Assembly: GCA_050186955.1 (NCBI GenBank)
Contig: JBFWXZ010000020.1
Span: forward strand, 1 to 26,867
Length of the DNA stretch: 26,867 nucleotides
Source: JACKJP01 sp050186955
GTDB taxonomy: Bacteria; Pseudomonadota; Alphaproteobacteria; Rhizobiales; Tepidamorphaceae
Direction of reading: 5' to 3'
Every line of letters starts with the position of its first letter. Position 1 is the stretch's first letter. Both the position numbers and the translations under genes were made by a program. Shown piece after piece: positions 18,874 to 26,450 of this stretch. Under the pieces are notes generated by a model. The model had not been told where the DNA came from. It ran no database searches and saw nothing but the letters and a program-made list of their open reading frames with translations.

Positions 18874-20400
18874 ATGGCAGATTTCGTATCAGTACTGAAC
18901 CGGGCTATCGAGACGACCGGAGCGGCGACGCCGGAAGCGCGCAAGGCGCTTTACGACAAGGCGCGCGCGGCCCTCGTCCGGCAGCTCGAGTCGCGCGATC
19001 CGCCGCTTTCCGCCGAACAGCTCGCCGACCAGACCGCCGCGCTCGACCGCGCCGTGTCGGAGGTCGAGGCGAAGTTCGCCGCGCCGGCGCCCGCGACGCG
19101 GGAGCCGGCGGAACCATTGCTTGACGAGGCCGACGACGCGTTGCCCGAGCCCGACGAGCAGGCGCCAGCCGACGTCACGCCGCAATCCGCCGCCACGCTG
19201 CCGCCGAGGCCCGGTTCGGCGTCGCTGCCGCCGAAGCCCGGCGATGCCGCATCCGCCGATGCCGGCGTCCGGCCCTCGCCGCCGCCGCGCGCCAACCCGA
19301 TCAAGACGCCGCCGCCCGACGAGAAGCCCTCCGGGCCGATCTCCTCGGCGACGAGCAGCCAGCACGGCGCGTTCCGCGCCGCGGTGAACGAGAGCGCCCG
19401 GCTGGGCGAGGCGTCGAGCCGGACCGGCGACGACGCGCGGGCGCGCAGGGATGTCGTCGCGCCGCCGAGCCGCGACGAGGAGGACGACGAGATCGCCTCC
19501 ATCGTGCAGCAGGTCGAGGAGGCCGAAGCCCAGCGCGCCGCGCCCGGCTATGGCGAGGCAGCCTACGACAAGGAAACCGCTGACGGCGATGTCGAGGAGG
19601 CGGCCGCGCCCTCGCGGTCTCGCGGTTGGCTGTGGCTGGCGCTGATCCTGCTCGTGCTGGCCGGCGCCGGCGCCGGCGCGTGGACGCAGCGCGACGCGAT
19701 CAACCGCTGGGTCGCCGACATCACCGGCGGCCAGGCTCCGGGGTCCGGCGAGCAGCCGGCGAAGAACGAGGATCGCATCGGCGACCAGCCGGCGGAGCCG
19801 CCGGCAAGCCAGCAGCAGGCCGAGCAGCCGGCGCCGGCCACCGACCAGCCGACCGAGCCGACAACCGGGGAGCCGGCGGCGACCCAGGCGGCGCTGATCG
19901 AGGAGAATGTCGACGACCCGAGCCAGGCGCAGATCGTCGACGGCACCGTCATCTGGTCGACCCGGGCCGACGGCGAGCTGCCGATCATCGAGGCGACGGC
20001 GGAGTTTCCCGACCGCAAGATGACGATGGCGCTGACCATCCGCAAGAACACCGACACCTCGCTGCCGGCGAGCCATGTCATCGAGGTGCTGTTCACGGTG
20101 CCGGAGGACTTCCCGGCGGGCGGCGTCTCCAACGTGCCGGGGCTGCTGATGAAGGCGACGCCGCAGGCACAGGGCGCGCCGCTGGCGGGCGAATCCGTCC
20201 GCGTCACCAATGGCTATTTCTGGATCGGCCTGTCGAACGCCGATGTCGAGCTCAAGCGCAACCTGCAGGAGCTCAAGTCACGCGGCTTCATCGACATCCC
20301 GCTGGTCTACGACAACGGCCGGCGCGGCATCCTGTCGCTCGCCAAGGGTCCTGACGGCGAGGCGGCTTTCAGCGAGGCCTTCGCCGCCTGGGGCGAATAG
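18874..20400 (+). CDS. Single-pass membrane protein with long Pro/Ala-rich cytoplasmic region, function unknown
   Basis: I do not recognise a named family. The 508-residue product starts with a short helical segment of about 70 residues (MADFVSVLNRAIETTGAATP onward, with RKALYDKARAALVRQL), followed by about 170 residues of Pro-, Ala-, Glu- and Asp-rich low-complexity sequence. One membrane segment follows (GWLWLALILLVLAGAGAG, near 250-267), then a second Glu/Pro/Gln-rich linker, and a folded-looking C-terminal domain of about 160 residues (from IVDGTVIWSTR to the end). Topology is probably N-in, C-out. Proteins of this layout next to purA are common in Hyphomicrobiales, so it is likely an ordinary conserved gene there. 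A GGCGGAAAG site precedes the ATG. Confidence 0.8.
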   Translation: MADFVSVLNRAIETTGAATPEARKALYDKARAALVRQLESRDPPLSAEQLADQTAALDRAVSEVEAKFAAPAPATREPAEPLLDEADDALPEPDEQAPADVTPQSAATLPPRPGSASLPPKPGDAASADAGVRPSPPPRANPIKTPPPDEKPSGPISSATSSQHGAFRAAVNESARLGEASSRTGDDARARRDVVAPPSRDEEDDEIASIVQQVEEAEAQRAAPGYGEAAYDKETADGDVEEAAAPSRSRGWLWLALILLVLAGAGAGAWTQRDAINRWVADITGGQAPGSGEQPAKNEDRIGDQPAEPPASQQQAEQPAPATDQPTEPTTGEPAATQAALIEENVDDPSQAQIVDGTVIWSTRADGELPIIEATAEFPDRKMTMALTIRKNTDTSLPASHVIEVLFTVPEDFPAGGVSNVPGLLMKATPQAQGAPLAGESVRVTNGYFWIGLSNADVELKRNLQELKSRGFIDIPLVYDNGRRGILSLAKGPDGEAAFSEAFAAWGE

Positions 20401-20420
20401 CAACTTTCCTGCGCGCGACC

Positions 20421-20445
20421 GGCCGGCGGCTTGCATTCGCCGGCC
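20421..20445 (+). terminator. Hairpin between the membrane-protein gene and the thiamine operon
   Basis: A perfect 8-bp stem (GGCCGGCG / CGCCGGCC) closes a 9-base loop, 20 bases after the preceding stop. It overlaps the -35 element of the next promoter and lacks a long T-tract, so termination is possible but unproven. Confidence 0.4.
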
Positions 20446-20458
20446 GATGCTTTATCTG
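20431..20458 (+). promoter_or_regulatory. Candidate promoter of the TPP-controlled operon
   Basis: TTGCAT (20431-20436) and TATCTG (20453-20458) are 16 bases apart. The start point would fall near 20465, at the first base of the riboswitch. Confidence 0.55.
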
Positions 20459-20465
20459 TGAAGCC

Positions 20466-20577
20466 TGTTCCGAGGGGTGTGGCGGAAACCCGTTTCCGCC
20501 GCTGAGATGGCCGAAGAAGAGCCGAACCCTTCGAACCTGATCCGGGTCATGCCGGCGAAGGGACGGAACGGCGCGGC
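20466..20577 (+). ncRNA. TPP (THI-box) riboswitch
   Basis: All conserved blocks of the thiamine-pyrophosphate aptamer are present in order: CGAGGGGTG, a variable stem (GGCGGAAACC / GTTTCCGCC), CGCTGAGATGG, an extra stem, ACCCTTCGAACCTGATC, the GGGTCATGCC segment, and GGCGAAGGGACGG. Binding of TPP in Gram-negative relatives usually hides the ribosome site of the next gene. No clear terminator lies between it and the permease start 60 bases on, so translational control is more likely. Confidence 0.95.
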
Positions 20578-20640
20578 AGGCTCGTCAGGCGCCAATTTCC
20601 ATTTCCCGATGCCATGCGCATTTCCCGGCGGGACCGGGAG

Positions 20641-21444
20641 ATGGAGCGAATGGCGCGACGCAACGGCGCGACGGACGGCGGAACTGGAGCGGGCGCTTTG
20701 CGGCCGCTTCTGCCGCTCGGCGTCGTGTTGGCGCTTCTCGGCATCTGGGAGGCGACGGTGGTGCTCGCCGGCATCGAGCCCTTCGTGCTGCCGCCGCCTA
20801 GCGCCGTTGCCGCGCGGCTGGTCGAGGACGCGCCCTATCTCGCCCGCCACGGCCTCATCACCTTCATCGAGATCATCGCCGGCCTGCTGACCGGCGCCGG
20901 CGTCGGCATCCTCTCGGCGCTGCTGATGGCGGCCTTCCACCCCGCCGAGCGCCTGCTCTGGCCGGCCATCGTCGCCACCCAGGCGCTGCCGGTCTTCGCC
21001 ATCGCGCCACTGCTGGTGCAGTGGTTCGGCTTCGGGCTCGCCTCGAAGATCGTCATGGCGAGCCTGATCATCTTCTTTCCCGTGGCGTCGGCCGCCCATG
21101 ACGGGCTGAAGCGCACCGATCCCGGCCTCGTCGACCTGGCGCGGCTGTGGGGCGCGTCGCGCCTCGACATGCTGCGGCTGGTGCGGCTGCCGGCGGCGCT
21201 GCCGGCGGTCGCCTCGGGGTTGCGTATCGCGGCGGCGATCGCGCCGATCGGAGCCGTCGTCGGCGAATGGGTCGGGGCCTCGGCCGGTCTCGGCTTCATC
21301 ATGCTGCACGCCAATGCCCGCCTGCAGACCGATCTCGTCTTCGCCGCCCTGATCATCCTCGCCGCCGTCGCGGTGGCCGTGCGCGCGCTCGTCGGCTGGG
21401 CGACGCGGCGCATGGTGCCGTGGGTGAACGAGCAACCCGCCTGA
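20641..21444 (+). CDS. ABC transporter permease, thiamine-precursor uptake (ThiX-like)
   Basis: This is a BPD_transp_1-type inner-membrane permease with about six hydrophobic segments (LLPLGVVLALLGIWEATVVL, GLITFIEIIAGLLTGAGVGI, LASKIVMASLIIFFPVASAA, FAALIILAAVAVAVRALVG). The EAA-like loop DLARLWGASRLDMLRLVRLP is the ATPase contact site and belongs to the SsuC/TauC/ThiX group. The TPP riboswitch upstream and the ThiY-like binding protein downstream point to a hydroxymethylpyrimidine precursor. Three in-frame ATGs exist: 20614 (no ribosome site), 20641, and 20650 (GGGAG nine bases upstream). I give 20641, with 20650 equally possible. No ATPase gene is adjacent, although the permease would need one. 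Confidence 0.88.
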   Translation: MERMARRNGATDGGTGAGALRPLLPLGVVLALLGIWEATVVLAGIEPFVLPPPSAVAARLVEDAPYLARHGLITFIEIIAGLLTGAGVGILSALLMAAFHPAERLLWPAIVATQALPVFAIAPLLVQWFGFGLASKIVMASLIIFFPVASAAHDGLKRTDPGLVDLARLWGASRLDMLRLVRLPAALPAVASGLRIAAAIAPIGAVVGEWVGASAGLGFIMLHANARLQTDLVFAALIILAAVAVAVRALVGWATRRMVPWVNEQPA

Positions 21445-21476
21445 TCTCAGATACATACCGAAAGGACGACTGCCCC

Positions 21477-22430
21477 ATGTCTTCGAATTCCTCCCGCCTC
21501 GCCGCGCTCGCCGCCGCGCTGTTCCTGCTGGCGGCGTCGCCCGCCGCCGCCGCCGACAAGCTGACGGTGCTGCTCGACTGGTTCGTCAATCCCGACCACG
21601 CGCCGCTGGTCGTCGCGAAGGAGAAGGGCTTCTTCGCGCAAGCCGGCCTCGACGTCGACCTCGTCGCGCCGGCCGATCCGAGCGCGCCGCCGCGCCTCGT
21701 CGCCAGCGGGCAGGGCGACATCGCCATTTCCTACCAGCCGAACCTGCACCTGATCGCCAAGGAGGGGCTGTCGCTGGTGCGCATCGGCACGCTGGTGGAG
21801 ACGCCGCTCAACGCGCTGGTGGCGCTGAAGGACGGGCCGGTGAAGGAGATCGCCGACCTCAAGGGCCGCACCGTCGGCTTCTCGGTCGGCGGCTTCGAGG
21901 ACGCGCTGCTCAAGATGATGCTGGAGCAGGCGGGAATGAGCCTCGACGACGTGACGCTGGTGAACGTCAATTTCGCCCTGTCGCCGGCGCTGATCGGCGG
22001 CAAGGTCGACGCCGTCATCGGCGCCTTCCGCAACTTCGAGCTGGCGCAGCTCGACATCGAGGGTCGGCCGGGGGTCGCCTTCTATCCGGAGGAGCACGGG
22101 GTGCCGGCCTATGACGAACTGGTCTTCCTGGCCAAGCGCGAGCGGACCGGCGACGAGGCGCTGCAGCGCTTCATGGCGGCGGTGGAGCGGGCGACGATCT
22201 GGCTCACCAATCATCCCGACGAGGCGCTGGCGGTCTTCGTCAAGGCGCATCCGGAGCTCGACGACGAGCTCAACCGGCGGGCCTGGGCGGCGACGCTGCC
22301 GCGCTTCGCCAAGCGGCCCGCCGCGCTCGACCGCGGCCGCTACGAGCGCTTCGCGGCCTTCATGAAGCAACAGGGCCTGATCGACGAGATCCCGCCGCTC
22401 GCCGACTACGCGGTGGTGCTGGGGAATTAA
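21477..22430 (+). CDS. ABC transporter substrate-binding protein, ThiY/NMT1-like
   Basis: The 317-residue protein begins with a signal peptide (MSSNSSRLAALAAALFLLAA, then SPAAAA before DKLTV). The mature part is an NMT1/THI5-like binding fold: LTVLLDWFVNPDHAPLVVAK at the start, GDIAISYQPNLH, LKGRTVGFSVGGFEDALLK and GGKVDAVIGAFRNFE. In ThiY these positions hold the pyrimidine, and the LDWFxNxDHAPL opening is typical. It likely delivers formylaminopyrimidine or a related thiamine breakdown product. AAAGGA precedes the ATG by about ten bases. It follows the permease by 32 bases and ends the operon at a hairpin. The exact ligand is inferred from family and riboswitch. Confidence 0.9.
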   Translation: MSSNSSRLAALAAALFLLAASPAAAADKLTVLLDWFVNPDHAPLVVAKEKGFFAQAGLDVDLVAPADPSAPPRLVASGQGDIAISYQPNLHLIAKEGLSLVRIGTLVETPLNALVALKDGPVKEIADLKGRTVGFSVGGFEDALLKMMLEQAGMSLDDVTLVNVNFALSPALIGGKVDAVIGAFRNFELAQLDIEGRPGVAFYPEEHGVPAYDELVFLAKRERTGDEALQRFMAAVERATIWLTNHPDEALAVFVKAHPELDDELNRRAWAATLPRFAKRPAALDRGRYERFAAFMKQQGLIDEIPPLADYAVVLGN

Positions 22431-22444
22431 CGGCCCGTTAAGGC

Positions 22445-22481
22445 AGGGGCGAGGGCCTGAAAGCCCCGCCCCTTTCCTTTT
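22445..22481 (+). terminator. Rho-independent terminator after the thiY-like gene
   Basis: AGGGGCG (22445-22451) pairs with CGCCCCT (22467-22473), with an inner GGG/CCC pair, followed by TTCCTTTT. It closes the riboswitch operon 15 bases after the stop. Confidence 0.75.
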
Positions 22482-22548
22482 CCCGCCGCGGCTGGCAGGT
22501 TTCCGGCCTCAATTTCCTCCACGACCAAGCGAGCGGGGTCACGAATCC

Positions 22549-23556
22549 ATGCAATACGAGAAGCTGGGCCGAAGCGGGCTGAAGGTGTCACGCCTGAGCC
22601 TCGGCACGATGAATTTCGGCGGTCGGACGGATACCCAGACCTCCAACAGGATCATCGCAGCCGCGCTCGATGCCGGCGTCAACTTCATCGACACCGCCGA
22701 CGTCTACAACGAGGGGCGCTCGGAGGAGATCGTCGGCGCGGCGATCCGCTCGCGGCGCGACCGGGTGATCCTCGCCACCAAGCTCGGCAATCCGATGGGC
22801 GAGGACGAGAACATGCGCGGCCTGTCGCGGCGGCGCGTCATGGCGGCGGCGGAGGCCTCGCTGCTGCGGCTCGGGCTCGACCATATCGACATCTACTACC
22901 TGCACCGCGAGGACCACGAGACGGCGCTGGAGGAGACGGTCCGCGCCATGGGCGACCTGATGCGCGACGGCAAGATCCGCTATTTCGGCGTCTCCAATTT
23001 CCGCGCCTGGCGGATCGCCGAGGTCTGCAACCTGTGCGACCGGATGGGCATCGAGCGGCCGGTCGTATGCCAGCCCTACTACAACCTCGTGAACCGCATG
23101 CCGGAGACCGAGATCCTGCCGGCCTGCGGCAATTACGGGCTCGGCGTCGTGCCCTATTCGCCGGTGGCGCGCGGCATCCTGTCGGGCAAGTACAAGGCGG
23201 GCAGCCCGCCGCCCCGCGACAGCCGGGTGGCGGTTTCCGACAGGCGGATGATGCAGACCGAATGGCGCAAGGAATCGCTGAAGGTCGCCGCCAGGCTGGA
23301 GAAGCACGCGAAGAAGAAGCGGATGAGCCTGCCGGTCTTCGCCACCGCCTGGGTGCTCGCCAACCGCTTGGTGACCAGCGTCATCGCCGGCCCGCGCACG
23401 CTCGAGCAGTGGAATTCCTACCTGCCGGCGCTGGATGCGCGGATCGACGAGAAGGACGAGGCGCTGGTTGACCGGCTGGTGTCGCCCGGCCATCCCTCGA
23501 CGCCGGGCTACAACGACCCCGGCTACCCGCTGGAAGGCCGCATCCGGCGCGGCTGA
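22549..23556 (+). CDS. Aldo/keto reductase
   Basis: This is an NADPH-dependent oxidoreductase of the AKR superfamily, probably a cytosolic carbonyl reductase. The 335-residue (beta/alpha)8 protein carries the complete catalytic tetrad: Asp48 in FIDTADVY, Tyr53, Lys78 in LATKLG and His119 in YYLHRED. The cofactor-binding end shows SVIAGPRTLEQW. The N-terminus MQYEKLGRSGLKVSRLSLGT is typical of the YajO/Tas-like group. The substrate is not predictable. It is probably monocistronic: a terminator lies before it and a bidirectional one after it, and rpoH is convergent. Confidence 0.93.
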   Translation: MQYEKLGRSGLKVSRLSLGTMNFGGRTDTQTSNRIIAAALDAGVNFIDTADVYNEGRSEEIVGAAIRSRRDRVILATKLGNPMGEDENMRGLSRRRVMAAAEASLLRLGLDHIDIYYLHREDHETALEETVRAMGDLMRDGKIRYFGVSNFRAWRIAEVCNLCDRMGIERPVVCQPYYNLVNRMPETEILPACGNYGLGVVPYSPVARGILSGKYKAGSPPPRDSRVAVSDRRMMQTEWRKESLKVAARLEKHAKKKRMSLPVFATAWVLANRLVTSVIAGPRTLEQWNSYLPALDARIDEKDEALVDRLVSPGHPSTPGYNDPGYPLEGRIRRG

Positions 23557-23573
23557 AAGGTGCCCTGAAACGC

Positions 23574-23604
23574 AAAACGGCCCGCCGGATCGGCGGGCCG
23601 TTTT
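23574..23604. terminator. Bidirectional terminator between the aldo/keto reductase gene and rpoH
   Basis: A 13-bp perfect stem (AAAACGGCCCGCC / GGCGGGCCGTTTT) closes a 5-base loop. Each strand gives a GC-rich hairpin with a T-run, so it serves both convergent genes. Confidence 0.9.
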
Positions 23605-23629
23605 CCTTATCGGTTCGCTTTTCCAGCGC

Positions 23630-24520
23630 TCAGGCGCCGGCATGCTCGAGTTCGGCGGCGGATTTCTGCACCGCCTTCTGGACCTTCTCGAAGGCGCGCA
23701 CCTCGATCTGCCGTACGCGCTCGCGGCTGACGCCGAATTCCTCCGACAACGCCTCCAGCGTCAGCGGATCGTCGGAGAGGCGGCGGGCGGTGAAGATGCG
23801 CTTCTCGCGGTCGTTCAGCGTCTTGAGCGCCTCGCCGAGCATCTCCCGGCGCATGTCGAGTTCCTCGTTCTCGGCGAGCTCGCTCTCCTGGTCGAGGCTC
23901 TCGTCGACCAGCCAGTCCTGCCATTCGCCGCCGCCGTCGCCGTCGACGCGCACCGGCGCGTTGAGCGAGGCGTCGCCGGAAAGCCGGCGGTTCATCGACA
24001 CCACGTCGGTCTCGCTGACGCCGAGCTTGTCGGCGATGGTCGTCACCTGATCGGGGTGCAGGTCGCCGTCCTCGATGGCGGAGATCTGGCCCTTGATCTT
24101 GCGCAGGTTGAAGAACAGCTTCTTCTGGCTCGCCGTGGTGCCCATCTTCACCAGGCTCCACGAGCGCAGGATGTATTCCTGGATCGACGCGCGAATCCAC
24201 CACATGGCGTAGGTCGCCAGGCGGAAGCCCTTGTCGGGCTCGAAGCGCTTGACCGCCTGCATCAGGCCGACATTGCCCTCCGAGATCACCTCGCCGATCG
24301 GCAGGCCGTAGCCGCGATAGCCCATGGCGATCTTGGCGACGAGCCGCAGATGGCTGGTCACCAGCTTGTGGGCGGCGTCGCGGTCGCCGTGCTCGCGCCA
24401 GTTCTTGGCGAGCATGAATTCCTCGTCGGGCGCCAGCATGGGAAAGCGGCGGATTTCCTGAAGGTAGCGGGTCAGGCCGCCTTCGGATGCGACAGAGGGC
24501 AGGGTTGCCGTCGTTGCCAT
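23630..24520 (-). CDS. rpoH: RNA polymerase sigma factor RpoH (sigma-32)
   Basis: RpoH directs RNA polymerase to heat-shock promoters. The 296-residue protein has region 2 (LVTSHLRLVAKIAMGYRGYG, then LPIGEVISEGNVGLMQAVKR and RLATYAMWWIRASIQEYIL), the diagnostic RpoH box QKKLFFNLR (132-140), and region 4 with an ALSEEFGVSRERVRQIEVRA helix-turn-helix. Length and motifs fit alphaproteobacterial RpoH, which is often present in more than one copy; this copy looks complete. A strong GAGGAGG-like ribosome site precedes the start. FtsH, the protease that degrades sigma-32 in E. coli, is also encoded in this window. The 176-base upstream spacer holds TTGACT on the minus strand near 24660 but no convincing -10. 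Confidence 0.97.
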   Translation of the reverse strand: MATTATLPSVASEGGLTRYLQEIRRFPMLAPDEEFMLAKNWREHGDRDAAHKLVTSHLRLVAKIAMGYRGYGLPIGEVISEGNVGLMQAVKRFEPDKGFRLATYAMWWIRASIQEYILRSWSLVKMGTTASQKKLFFNLRKIKGQISAIEDGDLHPDQVTTIADKLGVSETDVVSMNRRLSGDASLNAPVRVDGDGGGEWQDWLVDESLDQESELAENEELDMRREMLGEALKTLNDREKRIFTARRLSDDPLTLEALSEEFGVSRERVRQIEVRAFEKVQKAVQKSAAELEHAGA

Positions 24521-24696
24521 AGTTCAGTCCTCCTCACTTCAGCGGCATCCGGCAGGTCGCGCGTCCCGGCAGTCGGCGGCGCGCAGTTTCCGGACCCTTC
24601 GCGGCGGACATGTCCTCCGGCGGCAAACGCGCCGGAAGCGGCATCCGTTCACGTCAGTCAACGATTCCACTATGACGAAATGGTGTCACCGCGGGA

Positions 24697-25683
24697 TCAC
24701 AAAGCGGCGAGCGCCGCTTCGAGATTTCCGAAATCGGCGGGAAGAGGGGTTTCGAAACGCATCACCTCCCCCGTTTCGGGATGCTCGAACTGCAATAGAT
24801 AGGCATGCAGCGCCTGTCTTCCAAGAGAGGCGAGGGCGGCGGCGGCCCTTTCGTCGAGAAGCGCCGATTTCGTCGCGAATCCGGCGGCGTAGACGGGATC
24901 GCCGAGGATCGGGTGGCCGAGAGAGGCCAGATGCACGCGAATCTGGTGCGTCCGGCCGGTCTCCAGCCGGCATTCCAGCCGCGTGGCGAGGGGCTTTCCT
25001 GCATCCCCGAAGACGCACTCGGTGCGGTAGTGCGTCACCGCGTGGCGGCCGTCGCGGCGCACCGCCATCTTCGTCGGGTTGCGCGGATCGCGGCCGATGC
25101 CGCGCTCGATGGCCGCGGCGCGCGGCTCCGGCGCCCCCCAGACGAGGCAGCGATAGGCGCGCTCCAGCGCCCGTGTCGCGCCGTGGTCGGCGAACTGGGC
25201 GGAGAGGTCGCGATGGGCGCGGTCGGTCTTGGCGACGACCATGACCCCGCTCGTCTCCATGTCGAGGCGGTGGACGATGCCCGGCCGCTCGACGCCGCCG
25301 ATCCCCGAGAGCGAGGAACCGCAATGGAACAGCAGCGCGTTGACCAGCGTGCCGTCGCGGTTCCCGGCGCCGGGATGCACGGCGATCCCCGCCGGCTTGT
25401 CGATGACGATCAGGCTGTCGTCCTCGTGGAGGATGGCGAGCGGAATGTCCTGCGGCTCCAGGGTCGCGGGCTCGGGGGGTGGCACGTCGACGGCGACGCG
25501 CTGGCCCGAATTGACCCTCGCGGAGGGGTCAATTATCGTCCGCCCGTCGATCGAGACCGCCCCGGCCTCGATCAGCGATTTCAGCCGCGTCCGGCTCAAT
25601 TCGGCGATGCGCCCGGCGAGCATCCGGTCCAGCCGGTCGCCGTCGGCGTCGTCCGCCACCTCGAGGATTATCGGTTCGCTCAT
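24697..25683 (-). CDS. RluA/RluD family pseudouridine synthase
   Basis: The enzyme isomerises uridine in large-subunit rRNA. From the ATG at 25683 it has 328 residues: an S4 RNA-binding domain (about 12-70, DRLDRMLAGRIAELSRTRLK), then the catalytic domain with VIDKPAGIAVHPGAGN (94-109) and the motif II HRLDMETSG (138-146), in which Asp141 is catalytic, and RLETGRTHQIRVHLA further on. RluD, which modifies helix 69 of 23S rRNA, is the closest model; RluA or RluC specificity cannot be excluded. An upstream extension of the frame (38 codons) would overlap the divergent gene and has no family resemblance, so 25683 is chosen. Neighbouring rluD and rpoH is a frequent alphaproteobacterial order. Confidence 0.92.
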   Translation of the reverse strand: MSEPIILEVADDADGDRLDRMLAGRIAELSRTRLKSLIEAGAVSIDGRTIIDPSARVNSGQRVAVDVPPPEPATLEPQDIPLAILHEDDSLIVIDKPAGIAVHPGAGNRDGTLVNALLFHCGSSLSGIGGVERPGIVHRLDMETSGVMVVAKTDRAHRDLSAQFADHGATRALERAYRCLVWGAPEPRAAAIERGIGRDPRNPTKMAVRRDGRHAVTHYRTECVFGDAGKPLATRLECRLETGRTHQIRVHLASLGHPILGDPVYAAGFATKSALLDERAAAALASLGRQALHAYLLQFEHPETGEVMRFETPLPADFGNLEAALAAL

Positions 25684-26059
25684 GACGCCCCCGGAAAACC
25701 GTTCGCAGCCAGCGGACGAGAATGGCGGGCTGACGCCCGAACAGGAACGCATCGTGCGGCGAATCCGCTCGCTGGCCATGATCAGCGCAGGCGTCATGGG
25801 GCTTGCGGTGCTGCTCGTCTTGTCGGCGATCGTCTATCGCGTCGTCAAGCCGCAGGCGCCGGAGGAGGCCGCCGACGCCGATGCCGTGATGCGCTCCGGC
25901 GCCGTCGAGATCCCGGCGGGCGGCCGGGTGACCGAGACCCGGATCGACGGCCGCCGCCTCGTCATCACCATCGAGCACGCCGGGGGAACCCGCATCGTCG
26001 TCTTCGACGTGATCGACTGGAAGGTCGCCGGCACGGTCGATCTCCAGCCCCGGCAATAG
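25682..26059 (+). CDS. Small single-pass membrane protein, DUF6476-type
   Basis: The 125-residue protein has a polar N-terminus containing LTPEQERIVRRIRSL, one membrane helix (about 31-53, MISAGVMGLAVLLVLSAIVY), and a C-terminal domain of about 70 residues rich in beta strands (VEIPAGGRVTETRIDGRRLV, then RIVVFDVIDWKVAGTVDL). This layout matches an uncharacterised family next to rluD in alphaproteobacteria, which I recall as DUF6476. Its ATG overlaps the rluD ATG on the other strand within CATG. The nearest upstream purine-rich site is GAGG about 15 bases away, so translation may be weak or leaderless. Its promoter would have to lie inside the rluD coding sequence. Confidence 0.8.
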   Translation: MTPPENRSQPADENGGLTPEQERIVRRIRSLAMISAGVMGLAVLLVLSAIVYRVVKPQAPEEAADADAVMRSGAVEIPAGGRVTETRIDGRRLVITIEHAGGTRIVVFDVIDWKVAGTVDLQPRQ

Positions 26060-26085
26060 CCGTGCACGGTCCGGCGACGCGAGGC

Positions 26086-26113
26086 TTGCGCCGGCGCGCG
26101 ATCAAGGCTATCT
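26086..26113 (+). promoter_or_regulatory. Candidate promoter of tRNA-Glu
   Basis: TTGCGC (26086-26091) and CTATCT (26108-26113) are 16 bases apart, placing the start point about five bases before the mature tRNA. Confidence 0.6.
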
Positions 26114-26124
26114 CGTGTCCCGCC

Positions 26125-26200
26125 GCTCCCTTCGTCTAGTGGCCCAGGACGTCGCCCTCTCACGGCGAAAACAGGGGTTCGAGTCCCCTAGGGAGCGCCA
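26125..26200 (+). tRNA. tRNA-Glu (anticodon CTC)
   Basis: A full cloverleaf folds over 76 bases. The acceptor stem is GCTCCCT / AGGGAGC with CCA encoded at 26198-26200. The anticodon stem TCGCC / GGCGA encloses the loop CTCTCAC, giving anticodon CTC for the glutamate codon GAG, and the T-arm is AGGGG-TTCGAGT-CCCCT. The D-arm carries the usual GTCTAGTGG. GAG is the dominant glutamate codon in this window's genes. Confidence 0.95.
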
Positions 26201-26279
26201 GATTTCCTTCATCGCCCGTTGAATGCCGCCGCGCATGAACGCATGCTCGCGGGGCTTCCTGCTGCGACAAGCTGGCGAG

Positions 26280-26306
26280 TTGCCCTGCTCCCGCTGAATC
26301 CATAGG
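26280..26306 (+). promoter_or_regulatory. Weak candidate promoter for the small-peptide genes
   Basis: TTGCCC (26280-26285) and CATAGG (26301-26306) are 15 bases apart, about 30 bases before the first peptide start. The match is weaker than the other promoters in this window. The 135-base spacer after the tRNA (26201-26335) holds nothing else I can support. Confidence 0.3.
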
Positions 26307-26335
26307 CTCGCTCCCTGGTTCGCAGGGGGACAGTC

Positions 26336-26437
26336 ATGAAATTCCGGTATGAGAAGCCCGCCTTCGTCAGGGCGGGCAATCTCGCGACGAATGTCGGATT
26401 ACGGCCGAGCATGCAGATCGGTGGCGGGGCCGGATAG
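26336..26437 (+). CDS. Small peptide A, putative RiPP-precursor-like (33 residues)
   Basis: The frame encodes 33 residues with an excellent ribosome site, AGGGGGA five bases before the ATG. The peptide opens MKFRYEKPAFVRAGNLATNV and ends in a tail rich in Gly (Gly21-Leu-Arg-Pro-Ser-Met-Gln-Ile, then Gly-Gly-Gly-Ala-Gly). Tyr5, Pro8, Phe10, Gly14 and Leu16 match the YxxPx(L/F)xxxGx(F/L) leader signature of lasso-type RiPP precursors. The leader Thr is not at the usual position (it is 13, not 15, residues after Tyr), and no Asp or Glu follows, so a lasso ring is not expected. Its closest visible relative is peptide B, 13 bases downstream: 11 of 17 aligned residues from Tyr are identical. This conservation between paralogs is the main evidence that it is a gene. 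Function unknown. Confidence 0.68.
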   Translation: MKFRYEKPAFVRAGNLATNVGLRPSMQIGGGAG

Positions 26438-26450
26438 CGAGGTCGTGTCC

